Shown: piece after piece, positions 50,172-59,465 of the stretch
Position numbering within the stretch: the first letter of the stretch is position 1
Layout: each line of letters starts with the position of its first letter
From: Tritrichomonas musculus
Taxonomy: Eukaryota > Parabasalia > Tritrichomonadida > Tritrichomonadidae
Assembly: GCA_039105265.1 (NCBI GenBank)
Contig: JAPFFF010000043.1
Span: 744,001 to 808,000 of the forward strand
Direction: 5' to 3'
Length of the DNA stretch: 64,000 nucleotides
The notes under the pieces: model-generated
The model's input: only the letters and a program-made list of their open reading frames with translations
The model's database searches: none
What the model was told of the DNA's origin: nothing
Program-made: the position numbers and the translations under genes

Positions 50172-50179
50172 GCTTAAGT
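50172..50179. repeat. 8-bp target-site duplication, left copy
   Basis: GCTTAAGT; second copy 51559-51566. The single-copy form is seen in the mirror arm near 47809-47819. Confidence 0.85.
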
Positions 50180-51558
50180 AGAGGTGCGGACACCTACTTT
50201 ACATTTTTAACGTTTATAAAAATATGTATATCTTTTTATGTATTTATAATTACTAAATAACATTTTGATATTATATTCTAGTGCACTTATTTTATATATT
50301 TATTATTTAAATGTTTTAAAATATCAATTATATAAGTTATAATAACACACACAAGTATCCCATGAAAATAACCTAATCCAGCCACCTGATGGATGGATTG
50401 AATTTATAATGATTAATTATTATATATATTGGAAATTAATGATTAATTATGCATTTTGTTATTTTATAAATATTTCATATTTTGTTAAAAAGTTCATTTT
50501 AATGAATTTTAACATATTTTTTTGAAATATCTAAATAAATAAAGAATTTATTTGGATTATAATTACATTTATATATATTACATTTAATTTAATAAAGATA
50601 TGCTAAATTTAGTTTAATTTGATTCAGGGGGCTGAGCTGCAAAAATCAATTTTAAAATCATAAATATTAATAACGATTTTTTTTCAATAAAAAATTTTTA
50701 TTAAAATAGTAAGCAAATATCTTTTTATATTTATATGTATATCATAGATTATATAACTTTTAATAATATTATATATACTATATAAATATTTAAAATAAAT
50801 ATAAACAATTAAGAAACTTTATATAACTGTATATTCTAAATATTGAACAATTATAAATTCAAATCGTTTCACATAAAATGTTAATTTGAGAGAAATGAAA
50901 TAAATAATTTTCTTTATATATTTTGAAGTTTAATTAAAATTTAAATCAAATGTAGAAAGTTTTTTTTCATTAATTCTTTTTTCATAAATTTTGAATAAAA
51001 AAATCTTCGATAATAAAATTGAGAATATAGTAAATAATAATTGAGAGTCGTTACATTTAAATTCATATCTTAATATGTAATTTATTATTTTATTATATTA
51101 TAATTATTATATGATATATATAAAATATATTACAATTATATATTAATAATATAATTTTAAAATACTTTTTTTTATTAAATTTGGCCCATTTTCATTTTCT
51201 CAATTTTTTTTTGGCCAATTTAAGTGGAAACTATATCATACATTAATAATTAAATAATAACAAACGAGACACATTTTTTTAAATAGTATAAAAATGATTT
51301 TTATCATGTTTTTATTACTTTTTTTCTTCTAAATAATAGATTTTTCTATTAATTACATAATTTCTATAGTTTACATATTTTTATATTTTTTTCAGTGGTT
51401 TATATTTTTCTACCTCAGAAAAAAAATCATATATCGCCACAAGTCGGCCCCGTGGACGAAAATAAAAAATAATTATATCATTATAATGCTCATAAAAAAT
51501 AATTAATATATGCAAATTTTGGTGCGAATCTAAATCACTTCACCCTGTCCGCACCTCT
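50180..51558. mobile_element. Nested hAT-like element, 1379 bp, TIR AGAGGTGCGGACA
   Basis: Perfect 13-bp inverted termini AGAGGTGCGGACA...TGTCCGCACCTCT between 8-bp duplications GCTTAAGT. Reading one base further out gives TAGAG/CAGAG, the hAT YARNG start, with a 6-bp CTTAAG duplication instead; the 8-bp reading agrees better with hAT. No gene inside; GGCCCATT and GGCCAATT motifs near 51180-51220 recall those of the element at 37166. It lies in the right arm of the long-TIR transposon and is younger than it. Confidence 0.85.
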
Positions 51559-51566
51559 GCTTAAGT
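51559..51566. repeat. 8-bp target-site duplication, right copy
   Basis: GCTTAAGT, matching 50172-50179. Confidence 0.85.
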
Positions 51567-51735
51567 TCAATAAAATTGATAAAAACCTGTATATAGATTT
51601 GTATTAATATGAAATGTGATTATATATAACTTTTATTAAAAAATATTGAATATTCATCGAGAAAACATAGTTTTGTCCTCAAAACGCAGTTTTTTCCACC
51701 AACTATATTTTTCTTAAATATCTTTTTATATTTTT

Positions 51736-52946
51736 CACCCGGTATTGAGTTACATAAATATTTAATCATGTAATAAATATTAAATCCAAAAATATGCTTT
51801 TAATAAAAAGAATATTATATAGAATATCATAAAAAAACAGTTATTTATTAAGCTATATATTAAACGATCATATTTTATTCATATTTTCAATATATCAGAA
51901 TATTTGAATTTAATATTATTCAAATTATCTAAAAAATTAAATAGGCAATATTTTCTTCAAAAAAGAATATTTTTGATTCTTTTCGATTTATTCAATAATT
52001 ATTTTTGAATAATTTGATGATGTAAACATATATTTCGAAAATCAAAAGCTTAATGCTATCATATTTTTATTTGATACGTTGTATTAAAGATTACATAAAA
52101 AAGAGAAAACCATATAATAAAATATTGTAAAATAAATTAAATGTAGCACAAAGTTTAGCTGTTCAAAATAAAAAGCAGGGAAATAATTATGCATTTCATA
52201 TATCTCAATCAATAAATGTAGAATGAATAAAAATTTAATATTCATTTAATTATAGCACTTATTAAAATGATAGATATTCATATAAAAAACTTCTATAACA
52301 AATCTTTAGAGAATTTTTGAGGAAAACATTATTTTTAAAAAACTTTTTCAGAGATACAGAATGTTTTAAAATGTAAATTTTCCAAAATTACAGGAGCAAT
52401 TTTTAAATTAAAACATGAATTTATAAACTATAATAGATATAAAATTAATATAATATATTAATGATTCAATTCTTTCTGCAAAATATTTAATATGATCCAA
52501 AATATGACTAAAATGTACGTTTATTTTATATTTAACGTATTTTTCAAATTAAACACAAATATCTTGGAAAATTTTAAAATCTATTGACATAATTATAATT
52601 AATATAACAAAAAATTTTTAAAACATACATATTTATCAAAAAAGTAAGATTTACTATTTTCAATGAATTGGAAAATCAAATCAATTTAATATTCAAACGC
52701 TTAAACAAAATGGCTTTTAGTTTCACCAGAAAATATTTTTGCTATTTAAAATATATTATTTAACAAATTTATTTTATTTTTTATTTTTACTTAAATACTA
52801 ACATAAAAAAAGATTCACATCATTTTTTTAGATCAAAGTGTCAAAAAAACGATAATTAAGAAAAATTAAAATGGCTAATTTTTTTTTACGTTTGAAGTTT
52901 TGTGAAAAAATTGGTGTTTTTTCTTAAAAAATCTCGATACCGGGTG
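51736..52946. mobile_element. Possible DNA element with 14-bp TIR CACCCGGTAT(T/C)GAG
   Basis: CACCCGGTATTGAG at 51736-51749 and its inverse CTCGATACCGGGTG at 52933-52946 (one mismatch) bound 1.2 kb of AT-rich non-coding DNA. No convincing target duplication. A 35-40 bp direct repeat (CGTTTGAAGTTTTGTGAAAA) flanks the right terminus (about 52888-52921 and 52964-52998). Could be a decayed element or coincidence. Confidence 0.4.
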
Positions 52947-53325
52947 ATCTGTAAATTTTTTTTTGCGTTTGAAGTTTTGTGAAAAAATTGGTGTTTTTCC
53001 GTTTTCATATGATCAACATTGATTTATTAGTTTTCGATCAATGATCTAAAAACAACTTAGGATATTATTGCTTATTTTCTATTTCTTTTAAATCAGTCAC
53101 TGCCAGATCACGAAAATGAGTATCTAAAAAATTGAATTTGTCACCTCATTTTTTCGAAAGGTAGGCTAGTTATAACAAATTTAAGATAATATATTAGTTA
53201 ATGCATTAATTATCTATCGAATAGCATAAATATTGTTTGAAATAATTGCATATTTATAAAATGCATCTCCTCTCATCAATCTATCACCTATAGACTTATC
53301 TACATACCAAATCTTTCATGAGGTA

Positions 53326-55971
53326 ATGAAAGAGAACTACAGAGATAATTGTTTTGTATATGCTTGTATACAATCCGGTGTGTTCACTGATGATGAAATA
53401 GATGACTTACGATTTTTTGTTCAAACAAGAACCATACCCAATAACAAGATAGAAGAAGTAGCTAAAAAGTTCAAGTGCAATTTTAGTATCATTAGAATTG
53501 TTGAACAACCTGATAAATACAAGTATGAAACAAGAATCAACACCAGAAAGAAAAAATGGTCTGTTGATTTTAAAAGAGAAGTTAACCTGATATTGTTCAA
53601 AGACCATTATATGCTCAATAAGAACATACCTTGTACATTATTCTATCTTCGACACTATGAAGAACTTGATAGAACATTTGCATATATGCCTTTTGACAAA
53701 AGATATAAGATAGAAAGATTGGAGAAAAATGGAAAGACTGTCAAAGACTATAAACATGAAGGAATCAAACCAATAGCCTTTTTCCAAAAGATGTTTGAGT
53801 TACATCTATTTGAAGAAATCAAAGATTGCGAAATGGATATTATCAACACAACTGAATATGAGCATGTTAATGACTATGTAAGTCTCGAATATAATGCAGA
53901 ACAATGTACAAGACTCATTGAAAATAATAAAAAGAAACAAAATACATGGTCAAGGATTTATTATAGCGACTTCGAAACAAACTCGACAGTCAGTCCACAT
54001 ATACCATATCTCAATTGTACGATCTTTCGAGATGGAGCCAACATACATAAAATATCTATTCAAGGTGAAGATTGTGGACAGAAGCTCTTGAATTATTTAT
54101 GGAGTGGCTCATTAACATATTTTCACAACCTCAAGTATGATGCATGTTTTTTCATTAACACACCTGGATGGGATACACAGATAACAGAACGAAGTGGAAC
54201 TGTGTTGCAAATCATCATGACATTATTCGAAGAAGGTACAAGGAAAGTCAAAAAGAGATTAACATTCAGGAACTCATATAGTATAATACCTCAAGCATTA
54301 AGTAAATTTGCTACAATGTTCAACCTCAATGTTCACAAGGAAGTCATGGCATATAAGCTATATACACAAGAGAACATTCAAAGAAGAATTGTTGATGCTA
54401 CTGAGTTCCAACAGCAATACATCGATGAAAATGCAGATAAGTTATCGAAAGCACAACTTGATGCAAACTGCAAGCAGATTATCGAAAATGCAAAAATTGC
54501 AAATTGTTATAATGATGGCAAAATCGACATCATTAAATATGCCATCTTCTATTGTTTCAAGAACTGTATTGTTTTGATGAAGGGAATGGAAAAATTTAAT
54601 GAAGACCTGAAAGCAGTCTTTAAAGAAACAAAGACAGATATGTATGGTGTTCATGATTTTATATCTATAAGTGCTATTGGATACTGCTTTGCCAAGAAAT
54701 ATGGTTGCTTTGATGGATGTTATGAACTATCAGGTAAGTGTCAAGACTTCATACAACGATGTGTCTCTGGTGGAAGAACAATGACAGCAGGTAATGAAAA
54801 GCAATACATCGAAGGAAAGATACAAGACTTTGATGCAGTTAGCTTATATCCATCTGCAATGTATGTTATGGATGGTATACCATTAGGAAGACCTAAAGTT
54901 ATACCACAAGGTACAACACATGAACAACTTATGCAATATGATACATTCTTTATCGAAGTCAACATTAAGAAACTCGAATGTAAATCAAAAGAGCCATATA
55001 AATTTGGACAAGTATTTACAAGAAATGAAGCAGGTAGTAAAATATTCGGCAATTTCCTTGTTGACCATTATTATATCGATAAAGTAGGTCTCATGGACTT
55101 GTTCGAATTTTATGATGTTGAATATGAGTTAATACGTGGCTATTACTTTGATGAAGGATTTAACAAGAAAATCAATGAGTTCATTGAGAAGCTCTTTAAT
55201 CTCAGGGCAAGTTATAAAAAGCAAAAGAACCCTCTTGAACAAACAATAAAGCTCCTCCTCAACTCCATATATGGCAAGTCAATATTGAAAGCAACAAAGA
55301 CTGAAACCAAGACAGTGCCAAAAAGCCAACTATACAAGTACCTATGGAGGAACTACAACTTTATCAAGGAGGTTGTTGAAGATGCTAATATTGATAAGTG
55401 CTATATCAAGAAGTTGAAACCAATTAATGACCATTTCAACCTACCTCAATTTGGTGCAAGCGTTCTCTCTTGGAGTAAGCACTTAATGAACAGGGTTATG
55501 GTTACAGCTGAGCAAGCAGGTATACCTATCTTTTATCAAGATACTGATAGTATGCATGTACTTGAAAAAGATGTACCAAGGATAGCTGACTTATTCCAGT
55601 TCAAGTATCATCAACCTCTTATTGGAAAAAATATGTGTCAGTTTCATAATGACTTTGATGAGTTCGAAGGTAGTCAAGGGGAAATACACTCAAGAAAACT
55701 CATTGCACTTGGTAAAAAGAGCTACCTCGATATCTTGGTTGATGAACAAGGAAATGAAGGATATCATATTAGACTCAAAGGAATTCCAAAACAAGTTATT
55801 CTCAACAAGTGCAAAAGGATGGGTATCTCAGTTGAAGAGCTTTTTGAAAGAATGCATGTTGGAGAAAGTATGACATTTGATTTGTTGGATGGTTCGAATG
55901 CATTCAGGAAGTCAAAGACATTTCAACAAACCAACTTACCTAAATTTGCACGTACTCTTAGGTTTACTTAG
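53326..55971 (+). CDS. Protein-primed family B DNA polymerase (Polinton, fossil part)
   Basis: An 881-residue frame from ATG. A 3'-5' exonuclease part shows YSDFETN and HNLKYDA; the polymerase part shows motif A DFDAVSLYPSAM, motif B LLLNSIYGKS and motif C YQDTDSM. These are the hallmarks of pPolB of Polintons/Mavericks and related linear plasmids, which replicate from a terminal protein. It is the best-kept part of the remnant and reads as a long open frame. Confidence 0.9.
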   Translation: MKENYRDNCFVYACIQSGVFTDDEIDDLRFFVQTRTIPNNKIEEVAKKFKCNFSIIRIVEQPDKYKYETRINTRKKKWSVDFKREVNLILFKDHYMLNKNIPCTLFYLRHYEELDRTFAYMPFDKRYKIERLEKNGKTVKDYKHEGIKPIAFFQKMFELHLFEEIKDCEMDIINTTEYEHVNDYVSLEYNAEQCTRLIENNKKKQNTWSRIYYSDFETNSTVSPHIPYLNCTIFRDGANIHKISIQGEDCGQKLLNYLWSGSLTYFHNLKYDACFFINTPGWDTQITERSGTVLQIIMTLFEEGTRKVKKRLTFRNSYSIIPQALSKFATMFNLNVHKEVMAYKLYTQENIQRRIVDATEFQQQYIDENADKLSKAQLDANCKQIIENAKIANCYNDGKIDIIKYAIFYCFKNCIVLMKGMEKFNEDLKAVFKETKTDMYGVHDFISISAIGYCFAKKYGCFDGCYELSGKCQDFIQRCVSGGRTMTAGNEKQYIEGKIQDFDAVSLYPSAMYVMDGIPLGRPKVIPQGTTHEQLMQYDTFFIEVNIKKLECKSKEPYKFGQVFTRNEAGSKIFGNFLVDHYYIDKVGLMDLFEFYDVEYELIRGYYFDEGFNKKINEFIEKLFNLRASYKKQKNPLEQTIKLLLNSIYGKSILKATKTETKTVPKSQLYKYLWRNYNFIKEVVEDANIDKCYIKKLKPINDHFNLPQFGASVLSWSKHLMNRVMVTAEQAGIPIFYQDTDSMHVLEKDVPRIADLFQFKYHQPLIGKNMCQFHNDFDEFEGSQGEIHSRKLIALGKKSYLDILVDEQGNEGYHIRLKGIPKQVILNKCKRMGISVEELFERMHVGESMTFDLLDGSNAFRKSKTFQQTNLPKFARTLRFT

Positions 55972-56398
55972 TTATAACATCATTGATATCAGTCGAGTTA
56001 GATGGTTTAATTTTGATAGTTATGAACAAAGGACTTTTTAACAATATCGGCTGGTATTGAAAATCTATTAAACTTAATTCTAAATATTTTAATGAATCTG
56101 TAAATGTTTTTATTTTTAAAGGCTTACCCTCAGTCTCGAAATCATATATAAGTGGTTTCTTATCTACAGTGAAGGTATTTATTGTACCAATAACTGAAGG
56201 TGTATATTGCTGTTCACCTATATTCGAGTATATGGCATTACCTTGTAGTGATACTAGATACAACTTAGTATGATTTAATATTGGTATATCTTTTATTATA
56301 TAGGTTGTATTAGCAGGTAACTCTAAAGGCAATGGAGTATTATAAAGACCAGTTATTAATGCAGCTCGATGAGTTAAAGACGTAATGGTAGTCTTCAT
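55964..56398 (-). CDS. Polinton-associated small protein (fossil part)
   Basis: From the ATG at 56398 about 144 residues, probably beta-rich (TTYIIKDIPILNHTKLYLVS; PLIYDFETEGKPLKI). Runs toward the polymerase 3' end, overlapping it by a few bases. Family not recognised; a minor structural protein is a guess. Confidence 0.45.
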   Translation of the reverse strand: MKTTITSLTHRAALITGLYNTPLPLELPANTTYIIKDIPILNHTKLYLVSLQGNAIYSNIGEQQYTPSVIGTINTFTVDKKPLIYDFETEGKPLKIKTFTDSLKYLELSLIDFQYQPILLKSPLFITIKIKPSNSTDINDVITK

Positions 56399-56509
56399 TG
56401 TGGTTTTTATTTGGAATGTTCTTGTAGTAGTATATACGAGTCGGTTTCCGCGGGGCCACGCTACGCTTAAGCCCACACGTCAACACGAACTCGTGATAAA
56501 AAATAAAAA

Positions 56510-56612
56510 TGAAAAAAAAAAAAAAAAAAAAAAATAAAAATGAAAAAAAAAAAAAAAAAAATAAAAATGAAAAAAAAAAAAAAAAAAAAAATAAAAAAAA
56601 ATTTTTCTTCAA
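56510..56612 (+). repeat. A-rich microsatellite
   Basis: Three rounds of ATAAAAATG followed by runs of A's. The long Phe-rich frame on the other strand is an artefact of this. Confidence 0.85.
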
Positions 56613-56620
56613 CTTGTTTT

Positions 56621-56721
56621 TTCTTGAAGTACTACTAGGGACCTAAACAACTACCTCGGGTCCCCACTGCTTGTTGTTTCTTGAAGTACTACTAGGGACC
56701 TAAACAACTACCTCGGGTCCC
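56621..56721 (+). repeat. Two 44-bp direct repeats, period 57 bp
   Basis: TTCTTGAAGTACTACTAGGG... occurs at 56621-56664 and 56678-56721, each ending CTCGGGTCCC. Each unit holds an inverted pair GGGACC/GGGTCCC, so each can fold into a stem. Purpose unknown; lies in the Polinton between two minus-strand genes. Confidence 0.8.
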
Positions 56722-56970
56722 TCATAGTCTATTTTGATGTTCAGCTATAGAGATACGTGCACCAATTGACTTCAATAATAACTTAGCTTTTTCAATGTCT
56801 TCAAAGAGTTCTTTGTATGACTTGATTATATTTATCATTATATCGAATTGACTAGCTATTTTATCATCATCTTCATTCATACATTTTCCAAATATCTTGT
56901 CTTTAATAACTTTAAATCTTGCATATAGAGCTTCTGCGTCATTATTCAGTCCGTTAATAGCGCTATTCAT
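56722..56970 (-). CDS. Polinton-associated helical protein, 82 aa (fossil part)
   Basis: Short, helix-rich, charged protein starting MNSAINGLNNDAEALYARF. No recognised family. Confidence 0.45.
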   Translation of the reverse strand: MNSAINGLNNDAEALYARFKVIKDKIFGKCMNEDDDKIASQFDIMINIIKSYKELFEDIEKAKLLLKSIGARISIAEHQNRL

Positions 56971-57010
56971 TTAAGACAAAAATAAAAAAATAACAATAAA
57001 ATAAAAGAAG

Positions 57011-57256
57011 TTAAATTTTACTAAGTAGTTCGTCTATATGAGGTAGTTCAGTTTTTTCAGTTTGAACACCTACATCTAGAAGTTCTTCTTTCTCTTCTTC
57101 TTCTTTCTCTTGATGTTCATAATAGTTTTTATACAAGTTTACTCGCTTTTTTTTCTTTGGAAACTTGATAACATTTTTTTCTTTGTCATCGAGAGGATAA
57201 TAAAGAGGTCCTTTATCATCAATTCCTTCAACAATGATTGTCCCCCACTTGCTCAT
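57011..57256 (-). CDS. Polinton-associated acidic protein, 81 aa (fossil part)
   Basis: Begins MSKWGTIIVEGIDDKGP, then a Lys cluster and a Glu-rich stretch. A TCATTTTT initiator-like box (A at 57270) lies 14 nt upstream. No recognised family. Confidence 0.45.
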   Translation of the reverse strand: MSKWGTIIVEGIDDKGPLYYPLDDKEKNVIKFPKKKKRVNLYKNYYEHQEKEEEEKEELLDVGVQTEKTELPHIDELLSKI

Positions 57257-57308
57257 ACAAAAATAAAAATGAAATGAAAATATTTAAATCATTCAAAAAG
57301 TGAGAAAA

Positions 57309-57443
57309 TGTCATTTGTACCGCTCAAAGGCTTTACTAACGACTATGAGATATTGAATAGGTACCCCTTTACTATAAGACGTAAGAGTAATCATTTTATA
57401 TGCAAAGATGCAAAACATATTAAGGGGTATATACGTGTATGTC
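57309..57443 (+). other. Start of an HNH/NUMOD-like frame at the Polinton's right limit (fossil part)
   Basis: Begins MSFVPLKGFTNDYEILNRYP and continues PFTIRRKSN, resembling the N-terminal region of NUMOD4/HNH-type nucleases (weak, by pattern). It meets the duplicated block at 57444. Confidence 0.35.
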
Positions 57444-57601
57444 TAAAAAGATTCAATGAGCTTTCTCAAATCGAAAATAACGAATAAATTATAGAAAAAA
57501 TATTGAATTAATATAATATATAATTATTTTTTTATATTATTGAAATATATATATTAATATGATAATTTCTATTTCTGTATATATATTATTATATATATAT
57601 T

Positions 57602-59465
57602 CTTTATTGATATAAAATAAAGTGATTATTATCTGAATAAATATAAAAATTTAGGAATTGTAAAACCCCCTACAAAACCGTTTACAATTTTTTATGAAGT
57701 AAATATATAAAGAATATCTTAAATTTATTCCTATTTATTTATATAACTTTTGTTAATTTAAATTATTAACATGCTATATTTATATATATTTGAATATTAT
57801 TTTAATTTGCTTAAAAATATTTCAATGATATTCACTATTTATATATTGGTAAAAAAAAATTAATATTTTTCTGATAGAACGTCTTTAAACGCATTTGTAA
57901 TACGATTGCGTTACATTTTTTGTTGAAAATTTATTCATATATGATTTTTTATGATGATCATTTTTCTTAACTTCATATTTATCCTATTTATTCTGCTATT
58001 TCCCAGTTAAAAGACTTTATTTTACATCTTTAATGCTGTTTCACTTGATCTGATGCTCATACTTTTTTTCATCATTGAAATTTCTTTCATAATATAGTAA
58101 TATATCTTCAATTTATTTTATATTTGTTTTATAAAAACTATGTATGGAATATAATTTATAATATAAATTATTTTTTTAATTTCCTCAAAATTGGTGATGA
58201 TAAAACTAATTTTTTTAATGTTTGTTAGTATTAAAAAAAATCATCAAATTTCCGAAAGATTAAGAAATAAAAAATAATTATATCAATATTTATAATATAT
58301 ACAAAATAATATTAATAATTAATAATATAAAAAAAGATAATAAGTTATATTAACTTAGATAAATACATATTTTTAATAAAACGGCTTTGCATAATTAACG
58401 TATTTATATTGAAAATTTGTGGGGTACTTGTAAAAAAACGAGAATCTTTATATGAGATTTCACAAATATTTGTGATGCAATTTTTAGAAAAAAACGAGTT
58501 TTTTTTTTATTTATTTTCTATATAAAAATTAAGACAACTTTTTTTATTATTTTAAATTACATTCATTAACTTAAATGAAATATATTATGATATATACATA
58601 TATGTATATTATATAATTCATTATATTGATGATTTCTTAAAATTTACCTAGATAAATATATATTTTTAAAAATACGTTTTTAATAAATTAACGTTTTTAT
58701 ATTGAAAATTTGTGGGATACTTGTGAAAAAACGAGAATCTTTATATGAGATTTCACAAATATTTGTGGGATACCTGTGAAAAAACGATTTTTTTTCATAT
58801 AAGAAATATTCATTTATATCTTTAAAAATATATTAGAAATATTTTCATTTATAATAGAATATGAAATATAATATAAAACTAATAACATAGCAATTATTTA
58901 AATTATTTTTTCAATTAATATATCATTAATCTAATTAAAATTGGTTATTCTTTATGTTAATACTTATATATGAGTTAAAACTAAAATATATAAACATATA
59001 AAAAATCAAAATATTCGGATTAATTCCCTTTTATTTAATCAAACCAAATTATGAAAATTATATTTTGATAATCAATCACAAACAACTAAAACTCATATAT
59101 TACATATTATTTATGATCATATGTATAATATAAATATCATATTTATTTTTTAAATTTTCATCATACAAAAAATATAGGGGTTTTGGAATTGTGGATTTTT
59201 TTCAGTACTTCCAAAAAAGATAATCCACCTCTTATAAAAAGTTTAACTTTTTGAAAATATTTCAAAGAAGAATATCTTTTTTGATACCACTTTATCATCA
59301 AAAAATTATTTTACTTTGAAAATTACTTTAAAGTAATTTGTTTATTGAAAAAATATTATCTCACTGTAACTTTTTCAATACATATGATTGTAAAAACAAT
59401 AAGGAAATTTACTAAAGTTAATTTAATTGAAATATTTTGTTTCAAAAAGTTTATTAATTTAACAA
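57602..59465. other. AT-rich upstream region of kinase/LRR gene (copy B)
   Basis: Counterpart of 38462-40327 with the same pair of about 120-bp direct repeats (about 58352-58475 and 58647-58767). No gene. Confidence 0.6.

Larger units (their letters stand above)
47666..51709. mobile_element. Long-TIR DNA transposon (about 465-bp arms) with two nested insertions
   Basis: Arms begin ATATAGTTGGTGG and run inward about 465 bp each: left 47666-47975 plus 48695-48849, right 49859-50179 plus 51567-51709. They are nearly identical once the two nested elements are removed, and both come out at the same length. The unique middle (48850-49858) is AT-rich without a gene. TA dinucleotides flank TAGTTGG...CCAACTA, compatible with a mariner-type TA duplication, but the exact ends are ambiguous by a few bases. 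Non-autonomous. Lies within the Polinton remnant. Confidence 0.82.
45569..57443. mobile_element. Polinton/Maverick remnant (fossil), interrupted by nested DNA transposons
   Basis: The defining part is a protein-primed family B DNA polymerase at 53326-55971. Probable further parts: a proline-rich coiled-coil protein (45569-46714), a small protein (46789-47394), three small minus-strand proteins (55964-56398, 56722-56970, 57011-57256) and the beginning of another frame at 57309. Membership of the parts other than the polymerase is inferred from position and shared base usage. No integrase, packaging ATPase, protease or capsid gene and no terminal repeats are seen in the window, so the copy is incomplete. 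Its right limit is the duplicated block at 57444. It looks fairly young; nested insertions are at 47666-51709 and possibly 51736-52946. Confidence 0.8.

Noticed and set aside
56340-56612. Phe-rich minus-strand frame of 90 codons
   Set aside because: It is the reverse of the A-rich microsatellite with no ATG-based biological start.
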